Below are positions 16,516 to 25,541 of a stretch of DNA of 64,000 nucleotides, in pieces. A program made the position numbers and the translations under genes. The notes below the pieces were generated by a model that was not told the origin of the DNA, ran no database searches, and saw only the letters and a program-made list of their open reading frames with translations. The DNA lies in NCBI RefSeq assembly GCF_038397785.1, contig NZ_CP151642.1:310001-374000 (forward strand), read 5' to 3'. The DNA comes from Salinibacterium sp. TMP30. Its GTDB lineage: Bacteria; Actinomycetota; Actinomycetes; Actinomycetales; Microbacteriaceae. Within the stretch, counting starts at the first letter, position 1; each line of letters begins with the position of its first letter.

Positions 16516-17810
16516 TGTGTACTCGTACCCTGTTGTGGCATCGTAGCCATCTCTGCTTCGACGGTTGGCGTAGGACTCCACGCTGTCGGCACGAAGGCGG
16601 TAACCAAGTATCCCCCCGGTATATCCGCTTCGCTACCTGCGGTGAGCCACCCTCCCGCAAGTCGTGCACGCTCACGCATACCGTAGATCCCGCGGCCCTG
16701 CTTTATGGTGTGCGGTTCGGTGTTGGTTTGTTGCGGGGGAGTCCCGCTTGATTCGATCGTAAGAGCAAGACCGGGGCCGCGCCAGTCCATCGTCACACGT
16801 GCGGTCGGGCCGGCACCGGCGTGCTTGAGTGCGTTTGTCAGACCCTCCTGCACGATGCGGTAAACCGCTAACTCCTGACTGGCAGTGAGTGTGACTTGCT
16901 CGCCGAACTGCGTTACCGTGGCCGACAGGCCAGCCCCGGACATCCTCAGCACCAGATCATCCAGATTCGCGAGGGTGGGATTCGAATGACCCTCCGGGTC
17001 ATCTACTAGCGACTCGATCAGCATCCTCACCTCAGACAGTGATGCTCGAGCCGACGCGGCGATCCGCTCAAGTGATTCATTGACCACCCCAGGTCGGGAC
17101 GGGCCGATGAACCTCGCACCATCCGCCTGCGCAATTATCACAGCTAACGAATGAGCCATGATGTCATGAACATCCTGTGCGATGCGGTCACGTTCTCTCG
17201 TAATAATCAGGTCAATTTCCGCAGATCGCAACTCTCCTTCGGCCTCTCCGAGCTTGATATCGCTGGCTCGTTTCAACCGCGAAGCCCTGAAGCCGAAGCC
17301 AATGAACCACGCTGCCGCTGTTGACACAAGACTTGGCAGCAGAACTGCAAGGAAGTTGCCGACAATATGAGCTTCGGGAAGCCCCACTCCTGCCCAGGAC
17401 GCCAATCCGTAGCCATCCGAAAGGGAGGGGATCGTCATCAGGCCCGTGATGAGGATGAAGTAGCCGGCGGTCGCGGGAAGAGAGAGCCAGCGGACCCGTC
17501 CTGCTGCGGTCGCACTGATGATCAAGCAGGTGATGAGAACGGCGAGGTAGATCGGCCAGGTCGTCCCAATAAATCGTGTCGATGGTACGAAGAGCTGAAC
17601 CACAAGCACAATGCCAGTAAGCGCCAGCGCCACTCTAGGAAAACTGCGTGCGACGCCAATCGACGCAGCGAGTAAACCTACGGTGAACGGGAAACTTGGC
17701 CAGGGTGCGCCACCCGAACGGCCAATTTCGGCAACGATCCAGAGGGCGAAGAAGATGATCGCAAACGACGGCTCGACGAGCCAGCGAAGCTTGGGAAGTG
17801 GATTGAACAT
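16512..17810 (-). CDS. HisKA_3-type sensor histidine kinase
   Basis: 432 residues. The N-terminal half has five or six membrane helices (about 12-190). Then comes the NarL-family dimerization motif RERDRIAQDVHDIMAHSLAV (phospho-His in QDVHD) and an HATPase_c domain with EGLTNALKHAG and GRGIYGMRERARLAGGW. The sensing domain is mostly within the membrane, as in many cell-envelope or antibiotic sensors of Actinobacteria. It is cotranscribed with the response regulator that follows. Confidence 0.92.
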   Translation of the reverse strand: MFNPLPKLRWLVEPSFAIIFFALWIVAEIGRSGGAPWPSFPFTVGLLAASIGVARSFPRVALALTGIVLVVQLFVPSTRFIGTTWPIYLAVLITCLIISATAAGRVRWLSLPATAGYFILITGLMTIPSLSDGYGLASWAGVGLPEAHIVGNFLAVLLPSLVSTAAAWFIGFGFRASRLKRASDIKLGEAEGELRSAEIDLIITRERDRIAQDVHDIMAHSLAVIIAQADGARFIGPSRPGVVNESLERIAASARASLSEVRMLIESLVDDPEGHSNPTLANLDDLVLRMSGAGLSATVTQFGEQVTLTASQELAVYRIVQEGLTNALKHAGAGPTARVTMDWRGPGLALTIESSGTPPQQTNTEPHTIKQGRGIYGMRERARLAGGWLTAGSEADIPGGYLVTAFVPTAWSPTPTVEAEMATMPQQGTSTQ

Positions 17811-18275
17811 GCCCCCACGTTAGGGCGAATAGGCTTCAAACACTGTCGGCAAGTAGATGAATCCTCCGAAAGGATGAGTAAAACTAGCCCGAGGGCGGAC
17901 GACTATTCGGCGTCAAACCGATTGCATTGATTCATCAGGATCACAACCATAACCAGCGCCCGTAACGCCGACGACCCAGCGACCGTTGAGCTAGCCAACA
18001 TCCACACCGTCGAGCTGAAAGCAACGGACTGCACCGACCACCACCCCAAGGTCGAGGCGCCGTCTGGTGGCGACGCGAGTTCTGCCAGCATCAATCCGTC
18101 ATAGCCGATGTGTTTCGACGCACTCTTCGAGCACATCCAGAACTAGGCGCGAGCTGCTGGGCAAACCCTGCTTAGGTGGGGTGACCCGAATCGGCGAGAT
18201 CGCCAAATCTCTAGGATCCGAGTGGGGCACACGCAAAATATGACGTGTAAGCTATAAATAAGATAATGATCGAGG
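17811..18275. other. Gene-free stretch with a possible decayed frame
   Basis: About 465 nt. A plus-strand frame is open from about 17935 to 18088 without a start and without similarity I recognise. An AT-rich run (TATAAATAAGATAAT near 18252-18267) lies just before the HTH antitoxin gene and probably holds its promoter. Confidence 0.4.
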
Positions 18276-18863
18276 GTGGTGATGGGCATGGCGAACGCAT
18301 CGACGCTGGTCCGCGCCGCCCGGAAGAGTCGTCGTCTTACCCAAGAACAGCTTGCGGCTCGTTCGCTCATTGACCAAGGCAGCGTTTCTCGGTCCGAGCG
18401 CGGACGCGATGCAAGCTTCGAAACCATCGACCGGCTGCTTGCTGGGGCCGGGCATCGACTGTACTCGGCTCCTACTCGGCGGGATGACGCAGCAACGGTA
18501 GCGACAGAAATCCGTCGACAACTCAACGCCGGTGACAAAGACAGGGCTCTTCGCGCCCTGCTGCAACTCAACGACAATCTTGTGGCCGAGCACGGACTTG
18601 TACGGGGGATACTTGGGCTCGCAGAGCCCGAGTCAACTCGCGACCCGGTGTGGGATGCGGCGATCGCAGCCCTCGTAGCTTGGCGACTTTGCGACGACGG
18701 AATCCCTGTGCCGGCATGGGTCGACCTCCCGAGTCGGTTTCTGAGTACTCCCCGAACTCTCGAAGTGGATCCGGCCGATCCTGTTCCTGCACTTGCTGAA
18801 GTCCCCGTCGAGTTCGCCAAACGAGGCGTTCTTGCGTGGCGCGCGACGTTCGAGAGCGTGTGA
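18276..18863 (+). CDS. XRE-type antitoxin-like protein
   Basis: 195 residues. An N-terminal HTH_3 domain (about 8-60: LVRAARKSRRLTQEQLAARS and SVSRSERGR) is joined to a helical C-terminal domain (LRALLQLNDNLVAEHGLVRG, then DAAIAALVAWRL). This arrangement is widespread in Actinobacteria directly upstream of a nucleotidyltransferase-fold toxin gene, and the remains of such a gene follow 2 nt downstream. It would act as DNA-binding antitoxin and autorepressor. The coding frame looks intact although its partner is destroyed by an IS element. Starts at ATG 18276 or 18285 are possible. Confidence 0.75.
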   Translation: MVMGMANASTLVRAARKSRRLTQEQLAARSLIDQGSVSRSERGRDASFETIDRLLAGAGHRLYSAPTRRDDAATVATEIRRQLNAGDKDRALRALLQLNDNLVAEHGLVRGILGLAEPESTRDPVWDAAIAALVAWRLCDDGIPVPAWVDLPSRFLSTPRTLEVDPADPVPALAEVPVEFAKRGVLAWRATFESV

Positions 18864-18865
18864 TC

Positions 18866-19060
18866 GTGGCAACCACTCTTGATCGAGATGACATCATCGC
18901 CGGGCTTCGTGAGCTCATCGCTGAACTACGTGCCGATGGTGAGGTGGCGGGCATCAGATTGGTTGGCGGGGCAGCCCTGTCGTTGCGCTATTTTGATCGG
19001 GGAAGCACGCAGGATCTTGATTTGACGTGCCCCACGGCCTGGTTACCCGTTCGGGTCTGA
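18866..19060 (+). pseudogene. Nucleotidyltransferase toxin, truncated by IS3-family insertion
   Basis: From GTG at 18866 about 52 native residues remain, including GIRLVGGAALSLRYF and STQDLDLT. This is the GG-x9-12-DxD core of a minimal/AbiEii-like nucleotidyltransferase fold (DUF6036/AbiEii type). At 19023 the left inverted repeat of the IS element interrupts the frame, which then runs into a stop at 19060. The sequence right of the element (from 20286) does not continue the gene, so DNA was lost with or after the insertion. The toxin should be dead. Confidence 0.8.
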
Positions 19061-19063
19061 AGG

Positions 19064-19939
19064 TCAGGCGGGGATGGATGTTTGATTGAAGCGTAGCTCG
19101 TGCTCGATAGGGGTTGAATATCCGAGCTGAGAATGGCGGCGTTGGCGGTTGTAGAAGATCTCGATGTAGTCGAATATCGCGTTCGCCAGGTCGAGACGGG
19201 TGCGCCATTTCTTCCGGTTCAGCAGTTCGATCTGCATCGATGACCAGAACGATTCCATCATGGAGTTGTCGTAGCAATCGCCGATGGTTCCAAATGAGGG
19301 CATCAGGCCTGAAGCTCGGATCTTGTTCGTGAACGCCCAGGAGGTGAATTGGACACCGTGATCAGCGTGCACGATTCCGCCGGCGACGGGTTGACGGCTC
19401 TTGATTGCCATGTCGAGGGCGTTGACGACGAGGTTCGAGTCTTGCGCGTTGTCGATCGACCAGCCGACGATCTTCCGGGAGAAGGTGTCCATCACGGCGC
19501 AGCAGTAGATTTTCCCTTCTCTTGTCGGATGCTCCGGGATGTCGGTGACCCAGAGCTCGTTCGGTGAGAGCCGATGAAACTTGCGATGGACGAGATCATC
19601 AGCGGTCGCGACGCCGTGCAGCCGCTTCACCTTCGCCGGCCCGGGAAGCCCGGCAATCCGGGCCTGGCTCATCAGCACGGCGACGAGCCGCTCACTGACC
19701 CGAACGCCCATGCCAAGGGTGAGTTCAGCATGAACTCGCCTCGAACCATAGGTTTGCCGGGACGCCGTGTGAACTTCGCGGATCAATCCCGTCAGCCACT
19801 GCCGCCTCATCTGCGCAGCTGACAGCGGCCGGTTCCGATATCGGTAGTTGCCGGGGCTGCTGACACCAAGAAGCCGGCAGCAAACTTTGGCCCGGTAGCC
19901 GGCTTCAATAAGAGCGTCGACTACCGGGTGAATCCTTTT
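19064..19939 (-). CDS. IS3-family transposase OrfB, expressed by -1 frameshift
   Basis: About 291 residues with the rve/DDE integrase domain: first Asp in ELWVTDIPE, second in GIVHADHGVQFTS, Glu in MMESFWSSMQIELL. An HTH_21-type segment precedes it (YGSRRVHAELTLGMGVRVSE). There is no good independent start. The frame joins OrfA through a -1 slip at CCAAAAGGA (AAAA at 19936-19939), giving OrfAB, the active transposase in this family. All three catalytic residues are present. Confidence 0.9.
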   Translation of the reverse strand, partial: KRIHPVVDALIEAGYRAKVCCRLLGVSSPGNYRYRNRPLSAAQMRRQWLTGLIREVHTASRQTYGSRRVHAELTLGMGVRVSERLVAVLMSQARIAGLPGPAKVKRLHGVATADDLVHRKFHRLSPNELWVTDIPEHPTREGKIYCCAVMDTFSRKIVGWSIDNAQDSNLVVNALDMAIKSRQPVAGGIVHADHGVQFTSWAFTNKIRASGLMPSFGTIGDCYDNSMMESFWSSMQIELLNRKKWRTRLDLANAIFDYIEIFYNRQRRHSQLGYSTPIEHELRFNQTSIPA

Positions 19940-20217
19940 GGGGGCGGACGATCCTCCCCAAGCAGCTTCGCTGCGACCTTCAGAATCTCGACCTCTGTTT
20001 CCAGCTGGCGGATCCGTTTCTTCGCCTTCGCCAACTCCATGCTCTCCGGCGTCGTTATTCCGGGCCGTTCCCCTCGATCGATCTGGTCTTGGCGGACCCA
20101 GGCGTGGATTGCCGCCGCGCTCACCCCCAACTCGACGGCAGCGGTAGTGATCGGCTTACCGGCACGAACGAGCGCGACAGCTCGCATACGAAATTCAGCG
20201 GGAAACGGTCTGGGCAT
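19921..20217 (-). CDS. IS3-family OrfA
   Basis: 98 residues. HTH_Tnp_1 domain (FRMRAVALVRAGKPITTAAV, then 'VSAAAIHAWVRQDQ') and a leucine-zipper-like coiled coil (MELAKAKKRIRQLETEVEIL), the DNA-binding part of the transposase. It ends at the frameshift site into OrfB, with PPPKGFTR as its own unshifted tail. Confidence 0.9.
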   Translation of the reverse strand: MPRPFPAEFRMRAVALVRAGKPITTAAVELGVSAAAIHAWVRQDQIDRGERPGITTPESMELAKAKKRIRQLETEVEILKVAAKLLGEDRPPPKGFTR

Positions 20218-20299
20218 GGAAGAAGCCTCTCAAAGAGAGCCCGATCCACACACCGTTCCGGGTAACTAAACCGTGGGGCACGTTAGAGCGTGCCAGTTC

Positions 20300-20722
20300 T
20301 TACCAGCTGACCTCGTGTGCCGAAGTGGCGGACGGAGGCTGTGGTCGGTTTCCGGGCACCTCGGGTCCAGGCCCAGTCCGACGAACTGGAGCTGTCGGCT
20401 CAGCGCGCTTCTCGGATTCCTTCGCGGCCTGCTGGGAGGCAAGCGCGTCGGAGTGCGCGAACGGTGCTCTGAGGCGTGCATCCGCCTCCAAAATTTCGGC
20501 ATTGAGAACAACGTCTTCTTGTTCAATTTCGCCGATGATTCTGGGCACTGCAGATGTTCGATTTTCGAGCTGACGGATCAAGCCCAAACCACCACCCAAA
20601 AACTCACTGCGTGACACCTTCAGACTCGAGCGCGGAACACCATCAAGACGTACCGCGAGGTACGGCTCTTGCTCCATTCCCGGATCACTTTCGACCTGAA
20701 CCGCCCTGAATGCGTTCGCCAT
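20300..20722 (-). CDS. Hypothetical protein next to the IS element
   Basis: 140 residues from ATG at 20722 with AGAAGG very close upstream. The first 90 residues are mixed and well composed (MANAFRAVQVESDPGMEQEP, later 'RSEFLGGGLGLIRQLENRTS'), followed by a Pro/Ala-rich tail. No membrane helix, no family I recognise. It ends 15 nt before the IS boundary, so the insertion did not cut it. It could be real or a remnant of the same island. Confidence 0.4.
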   Translation of the reverse strand: MANAFRAVQVESDPGMEQEPYLAVRLDGVPRSSLKVSRSEFLGGGLGLIRQLENRTSAVPRIIGEIEQEDVVLNAEILEADARLRAPFAHSDALASQQAAKESEKRAEPTAPVRRTGPGPEVPGNRPQPPSATSAHEVSW

Positions 20723-20991
20723 CACCTTCTAAGACCGCTGGCCGGCCACGGAAGCCCACTACGAAAACCGCCGGAATAACCGTGACTGAAACAGACCCCA
20801 ATCGTGCATAGACCGATCGCCGCCTGGGCGAGACCAAATTCGCTTGATCAAGACGCGCTAGTACCGCGGTACCGGATGCCGCGGACAACACAGCACCCTG
20901 GTGGGATGCCGCAGGGTCCGGAGATTCCTAGAGTCAGGTTGATGAGTTTCAAAAAGGCGAAACTCCAGACGTGAAATCGAGGCGATCAGAC

Positions 20992-21903
20992 ATGATCGAG
21001 GTTAGTAATCTCACCAAGAGGTTTGCCGACGTGACGGCCGTGAACGACATTTCATTCACGGTTCAACCCGGCAAGGTGACCGGATTCCTTGGCCCCAACG
21101 GCGCGGGAAAGACCACAACAATGCGGGCCATCGCCGGACTTGACCGTCCGAGTGCCGGCACGGCTAGGGTCAACGGTAAGCGGCTCGCAGATCACCGCGC
21201 GCCGCTGCACGAGATCGGCCTGTTGTTGAATGCGGGTCACGTGCACCCGGGCCGCAGCGCGAAGAACCACCTGCTCGCGCTTGCCGCGACTCACGGGATC
21301 GGACGCACGAGGGTGCGCGAGGTCATCGAGCTGACCGGACTGGAATCGGTGGCCAACAAGCGTGCTGGCACCTTCTCGCTCGGCATGGGCCAGCGGCTCG
21401 GTATCGCTGGGGCACTTCTCGGCGACCCCGCCACCCTCGTCATGGACGAACCGATCAATGGCCTCGATCCAGACGGTGTTCTCTGGGTTCGCCAGTTGCT
21501 GCGCGAACTGGCGGCCGGCGGCCGCACCGTGTTTCTTTCCTCGCACCTGATGAGCGAGATGGCCATGAGTGCCGACCACCTGATCGTCATCGGTCGCGGC
21601 CAGCTCATCGCTGACTCGCCGATCGCCGAGGTGCTGGCGGGCGCAGACAAGAGCCGGGTGCTCGTTCGCACTAACGACGCTGCGCGTCTGGCTGTAGCCC
21701 TTGCCGCGCCCTCGGTCACCGTGACGACCGTCGCCCACGATGAGCTAGAGATCATCGGCATCGACGCCGGCGTCATCGCGCGCATCGCGGCAGACGCCGG
21801 CGTGCTGCTCCACGAGCTCTCTACCCACACGGCGTCGCTCGAGGACGCCTACATGTCACTCACCCGGTCATCGGTGGAATTCACCTCAGGGGCTGCGGTT
21901 TGA
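20992..21903 (+). CDS. ABC-2 exporter ATP-binding protein
   Basis: 303 residues from ATG at 20992 (GAGG 10 nt upstream); an in-frame GTG at 20971 is an alternative. Walker A GPNGAGKTT, signature FSLGMGQRLGIAGALLGDP, Walker B LVMDEPINGLDPDG and H-loop LSSHLM identify a drug/lantibiotic-type export ATPase. The C-terminal 90 residues are the usual regulatory extension. The stop overlaps the permease start (TGATG). The ABC genes are followed at once by a kinase and regulator, the standard arrangement for peptide-antibiotic sensing and detoxification. Confidence 0.92.
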   Translation: MIEVSNLTKRFADVTAVNDISFTVQPGKVTGFLGPNGAGKTTTMRAIAGLDRPSAGTARVNGKRLADHRAPLHEIGLLLNAGHVHPGRSAKNHLLALAATHGIGRTRVREVIELTGLESVANKRAGTFSLGMGQRLGIAGALLGDPATLVMDEPINGLDPDGVLWVRQLLRELAAGGRTVFLSSHLMSEMAMSADHLIVIGRGQLIADSPIAEVLAGADKSRVLVRTNDAARLAVALAAPSVTVTTVAHDELEIIGIDAGVIARIAADAGVLLHELSTHTASLEDAYMSLTRSSVEFTSGAAV

Positions 21904-22814
21904 TGAACGCGACGCCCACCCCAACTTCTTCTCTCACAGAAACGGAACCAGGAATCATGTCAGTCTCCACCATCTCCCCCGCTCTCGGGGGCGCCGCGGC
22001 GCAACCCGCACGCGGGCAGCTGAGCTTCGCGCGAGTCATGAGGTCTGAGTGGATCAAATTCACGACGATCCGATCCACCCTCTGGGGGGTCGCGCTCGCG
22101 CTCGTCGGCGGGGCCGGTCTCGCCGGCCTCATGGCGTATGCCTTCCTGGTCGGTCCGTCCCTCGACTCGACACTCACCGCGGCCGAGATGTTCAGCGAGA
22201 TCGGCGACCGCCCCGCGCTCGCGGTCATCGGCTTCGACATCAAGCTCACCTACGCGCTCGTCGCAATCCTGGGCGTTCTCCTGATCAGTACCGAGCGCGC
22301 GTCGGGACTGTGGAACGCGACACTCGTCGCGGTTCCCTCCCGTACTCCCGCGCTCACCGCGAAGTTGCTGCTGAGCGGTGTCGCGGGCACCGTGCTGGGA
22401 TTCGTCGCGGCCGTCGCGACGGTGCTGATCACGGCGCCGACCCTTGCGCATTACGGGTTCGAACAACCCCTTCTCGATCCGATTCTCGCGCAGGTGGTTG
22501 TCGGTGCGGCAGTGTTCACTGGCCTGATCGGTGTCATGTCAACCGCCGTGGCGTCGGTGGTCCGCAGCACAGCGGCGGGCGCTGGTATCGTGCTCGGGCT
22601 ATTTCTCATCGTTCCCAGCATCGTCGGCCTCATTCCCGGCGAGTTCGCTGCGCAGCTGGCCCAGTTGCTGCCCAGCGCCGCTGGTATGATGCTGCTTCAG
22701 CCGGTGGATGCGATCGGCTGGTCGATGCTTGCGACGGGCTTCTTGGTCTTTCTCGGTTGGGTGGTCACGTCGGTCGTCCTTGCCTTGGTGCTCCTGAAGA
22801 GAAAAGACGTCTAG
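21903..22814 (+). CDS. ABC-2 exporter permease
   Basis: 303 residues with six membrane helices after a 50-residue cytoplasmic N-terminus. The region around RVMRSEWIKFTTIRSTLWG is the typical start of actinobacterial ABC-2 permeases. The starting ATG overlaps the ATPase stop, and its own TAG overlaps the GTG of the kinase gene, so all four genes 20992-24813 are translationally chained. Probable role: efflux of or protection from a membrane-active compound. Confidence 0.9.
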   Translation: MNATPTPTSSLTETEPGIMSVSTISPALGGAAAQPARGQLSFARVMRSEWIKFTTIRSTLWGVALALVGGAGLAGLMAYAFLVGPSLDSTLTAAEMFSEIGDRPALAVIGFDIKLTYALVAILGVLLISTERASGLWNATLVAVPSRTPALTAKLLLSGVAGTVLGFVAAVATVLITAPTLAHYGFEQPLLDPILAQVVVGAAVFTGLIGVMSTAVASVVRSTAAGAGIVLGLFLIVPSIVGLIPGEFAAQLAQLLPSAAGMMLLQPVDAIGWSMLATGFLVFLGWVVTSVVLALVLLKRKDV

Positions 22815-24100
22815 TGAAACGAGCGCGATCTGCCCCGGCAGGAGAGGTGGTCACCTCTCCTGCCGGGGCAGATCCCATCTCTGCCGACGACTTCCCTTCG
22901 AGAATCGGCTTACTTCAGTCACGCCCTTGGCTTGTCGACATCTCGATCGCTGTCGGATATGTAATTCCGCTGATGCTCGCGAGAGCCTACAATCTGGTCA
23001 CAGGGGTGCCCGGGGAGACGATCTGGCTTCTCCTCCTGGTGCCGGTCTCGGCGGCGTGCCTAGTCTTCCGGCGCCATCGTCCGGTCACCGTGCTCATCGC
23101 GGTGGCGGTCATCGCGTCGGTACTCAGCCCGCCTCTGGGCGACACCAACGACCTCATTGCCGTGCCCATCGCGCTGTACGCCGTTGCGGTATATCGCACT
23201 CCCCGCGTCGCATGGTTCGGCTTTCTCGGCTTCGCGTTCATCGAATTGTTCGGTATCGGACTGTGGTTGTCGATGCCCGGGGCCGATGGGGCGAGGTATC
23301 GCGACCCGATCTCACTGATCGAAGTTAGCGCCGTGCTTCCCATGCTCTGCTTGTCCGCTATCTTGACCGGCATGCTGGTGCGCGCGCGACGCGAGCAGCT
23401 GCGCATCCTCGTCGATCGTGCCCGGCAGGTGGCTCGGGAGCGTGACAGCCACGCCCAGATCGCGACGCTTGCCGAGCGCTCGCGAATCGCGCGCGAGATG
23501 CACGACATCGTGGCCCACAGTCTCTCGGTCATCGTTGCGCTTGCCGACGGGGCGACCGCGACAGCGCAGAGCGACCCCGCGGCGACGAGAAATGCGCTCG
23601 ATCGGCTCTCTGATACGGGACGAACCGCGATGAACGACATGCGTAGCCTGCTCGGCGTGCTGTCAGGCGATGAGCCGCTCGCCCCAGAGCTGCATCCCAC
23701 TCCCGGGTACACCGATCTCGATTCACTTGTCGAGAGCTTTCGCGCTGCGGGCATGCCCGTTCGCCTGTCGAAGACGGGCATGCCCACTGACAGCCCTGCC
23801 GTCCAGCTGACCGTCTACCGCATAGCGCAGGAGTCGCTCACGAATGCGCTGCGCTATGCCGTCGCCCTCACGAGAGTCGAAGTTGCACTGGTATTCACCG
23901 ACTCCGAGACCATTCTCACCGTGACCAACGATGGCCAGCGGCCCGCGCCGAAGCCCGGATCATCCGGCGCCGGGCGCGGCATCACCGGCATGATCGAACG
24001 GGCAGCGGTGCACGACGGCACCGTCGAGACGGGGCCATGGTCCGGCGGTGGATGGCGCGTGCGCGCTACCCTTCCGAAAGAGCCACAGGAGACGCGATGA
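22814..24100 (+). CDS. HisKA_3-type sensor histidine kinase linked to the ABC exporter
   Basis: 428 residues from a GTG at 22814 overlapping the permease stop. Four or five membrane helices (about 40-185), then 'RSRIAREMHDIVAHSLSVIV' (phospho-His in EMHD) and an HATPase domain with AQESLTNALRYA, TVTNDGQRPAP and GRGITGMIERA. The same frame stays open far upstream, but that part lies antiparallel in phase over the permease gene and is not credible coding. Likely senses the compound exported by the adjacent transporter. Confidence 0.92.
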   Translation: MKRARSAPAGEVVTSPAGADPISADDFPSRIGLLQSRPWLVDISIAVGYVIPLMLARAYNLVTGVPGETIWLLLLVPVSAACLVFRRHRPVTVLIAVAVIASVLSPPLGDTNDLIAVPIALYAVAVYRTPRVAWFGFLGFAFIELFGIGLWLSMPGADGARYRDPISLIEVSAVLPMLCLSAILTGMLVRARREQLRILVDRARQVARERDSHAQIATLAERSRIAREMHDIVAHSLSVIVALADGATATAQSDPAATRNALDRLSDTGRTAMNDMRSLLGVLSGDEPLAPELHPTPGYTDLDSLVESFRAAGMPVRLSKTGMPTDSPAVQLTVYRIAQESLTNALRYAVALTRVEVALVFTDSETILTVTNDGQRPAPKPGSSGAGRGITGMIERAAVHDGTVETGPWSGGGWRVRATLPKEPQETR

Positions 24101-24813
24101 CCACCCAGCCGAATGACTCCACTGAGACCGACATTCGAGTGCTGCTCGTCGACGACCAGTCACTCATCCGACTCGGGTTCACGATGGTGCTCCGCAGCGT
24201 CGACGGCATCACCGTGGTCGGTGAGGCCGACGATGGCGCTGCGGGTGTGGCGCTCACCGAGTCGCTCCGTCCCGATGTTGTGATCATGGACGTGCGGATG
24301 CCCGGAGTCGACGGAATCGAGGCCACCTCGCTCATCGCTTCGAGGTTTCCGCTGACGCGCGTCATCATCCTGACAACCTTCGACCTAGACGAATACGCGT
24401 TCGCCGGGCTCCGCGCTGGAGCGAGTGGCTTTCTACTAAAGGATGCGCGACCGGCCGAGCTCATCCAGGCGATCCGATCGGTGGCGGCGGGTGACGCGAT
24501 TGTTGCCCCAAGGATCACGCGGCGGATGCTGGATCTCTTCGGCAGCCAGTTGCCGCATGACGCGGCGACGCCGCGCGCTCCGGCCGTCGATCGGAACGCC
24601 CTGCTGGCAGCGCTCACGGAGCGCGAGTTCGAGGTGTTCAGTGCCGTTGCGAAGGGCAGGACGAACGCCGAGATCTCAGCGGAGCTGTTCCTCTCGGAGT
24701 CGACAGTAAAGACACACGTCGGCCACATCCTGATGAAGCTAGCGCTGCGAGACAGGATACACGCCGTCGTTCTCGGGTATGAGACCGGCGTCGTCGTGCC
24801 CGGTCGGGACTAG
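24097..24813 (+). CDS. NarL/LuxR-type response regulator
   Basis: 238 residues from ATG at 24097, overlapping the kinase stop (ATGA). Receiver: VLLVDDQSLIRLG, phospho-Asp in DVVIMDVRMPGVDG, Thr in VIILTTFDLDE, Lys in FLLKDARP. LuxR HTH: 'LTEREFEVFSAVAKGRTNAE' and STVKTHVGHILMKL. Output half of the pair with the preceding kinase; most likely controls the ABC genes upstream. Confidence 0.92.
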   Translation: MTTQPNDSTETDIRVLLVDDQSLIRLGFTMVLRSVDGITVVGEADDGAAGVALTESLRPDVVIMDVRMPGVDGIEATSLIASRFPLTRVIILTTFDLDEYAFAGLRAGASGFLLKDARPAELIQAIRSVAAGDAIVAPRITRRMLDLFGSQLPHDAATPRAPAVDRNALLAALTEREFEVFSAVAKGRTNAEISAELFLSESTVKTHVGHILMKLALRDRIHAVVLGYETGVVVPGRD

Positions 24814-24937
24814 GCCTGTGTTGAGCAAGGTTAAGGCGGTGGCGAGGGTGGTCATTGATGCGAAAAAGTACGGTCGATTCATTGATTCGTGCTCGCTCGC
24901 CCAGAATAAATCCGACAACGATTGGTCGACTCGAAAG
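24814..24937. other. Unassigned junction DNA
   Basis: Start of a 767-nt region without an intact gene (24814-25580). I see no recognisable coding sequence here. It probably represents the edge of a deleted or inserted segment; the recognisable remnants of the region are listed next. Confidence 0.35.
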
Positions 24938-25174
24938 TCACAGGAGTTGGGACTCTCGGCGCCGGTCTTGATGGGTGCTGGCGTAGCGGACCCAGCGGGC
25001 TTGCGAGTCAAACTGGAGCAGATGCTGAGCGACTACGAGGCACAGCAGCTCCGCATCCGAGAGCACCGGCTTGCGTCCCGGGCGTCCGGCGCGGGACAAG
25101 CCAAGACGCAGGAGTACCAGATCCTCGAGGAAGACATAAAGTGTGGTCAGGAGCGTGTTGAGTTCGTTGTTCAT
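24938..25174 (-). pseudogene. IS982-type transposase, N-terminal stub
   Basis: 78 codons. The first 68 residues (MNNELNTLLTTLYVFLEDLV, then AGRPGRKPVLSDAELLCLVV and DSQARWVRYAST) are the start of an IS982-family transposase (DDE_Tnp_IS982). The frame then leaves the family pattern and stops, so roughly three quarters of the protein, including the catalytic core, is missing. A dead fragment of a second insertion sequence. Confidence 0.75.
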
Positions 25175-25235
25175 CCCAAGGGTTTAACACCCTCCGCCAA
25201 GACCTAAAAACCGGCCCGCGGCCCAACGCAATAGG

Positions 25236-25427
25236 AATTACTCATCTAAGCCCGACATCGTGTTCGCGGACGAGCCGACAGGGTCACTCGATACGGTCGC
25301 GGGGCGCGGAGTGCTCGATCTGCTGCGGAAGGCTGCCGACGGAACTCGCTCGATCGTGATGGTCACGCATGACCTCGAGGCTGCAGCGCGAGCGGATGGG
25401 TCGGCTGCACCGGTAGGTGACATCTGA
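25236..25427 (+). pseudogene. MacB/LolD-type ABC ATPase, C-terminal stub
   Basis: Frame without a start that reads KPDIVFADEPTGSLDTVAGR (Walker B and D-loop) and RSIVMVTHDLEAAARAD (H-loop), then stops. Walker A and the signature motif are absent, so it is a tail fragment of a FtsX-partner type ABC ATPase. It abuts the IS982 stub, suggesting the insertion sequence once cut this gene. Confidence 0.75.
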
Positions 25428-25541
25428 GTTGGTTTGCCTGGGTGGGTGGGTTTTTGCAAAGGTTTCGACTTTGACTAGGTGTCGTGCGCGAGTGTGCTGA
25501 CCGGCCCTCATTTGATGTGGTTCCGGGCTGTCGCCTATAAA

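Larger units (their letters stand above)
19023..20285 (-). mobile_element. IS3-family insertion sequence, apparently complete
   Basis: About 1.26 kb bounded by imperfect inverted repeats: TGACGTGCCCCACGG at 19023 and the matching ...CCGTGGGGCACGTTA ending at 20285, with the similarity (GTTACCCG) continuing inward. It carries OrfA and OrfB in the overlapping arrangement typical of IS3. No 3-5 bp target duplication is evident (ATT before, GAG after), consistent with a later deletion or recombination at one end. Confidence 0.9.

Noticed and set aside
18143-18820. 225-codon minus-strand frame
   Set aside because: Ser/Arg-rich mirror of the XRE antitoxin gene; the plus-strand frame has clear HTH motifs.
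20685-20891. 68-codon minus-strand frame upstream of the hypothetical gene at 20300-20722
   Set aside because: Overlaps the start of that gene, has a basic low-quality composition and no ribosome site.
22049-22813. Upstream extension of the kinase frame (683-residue reading)
   Set aside because: It overlaps the ABC permease gene in another frame and is Arg/Gly/Pro-rich shadow sequence; GTG at 22814 overlaps the permease stop as expected.
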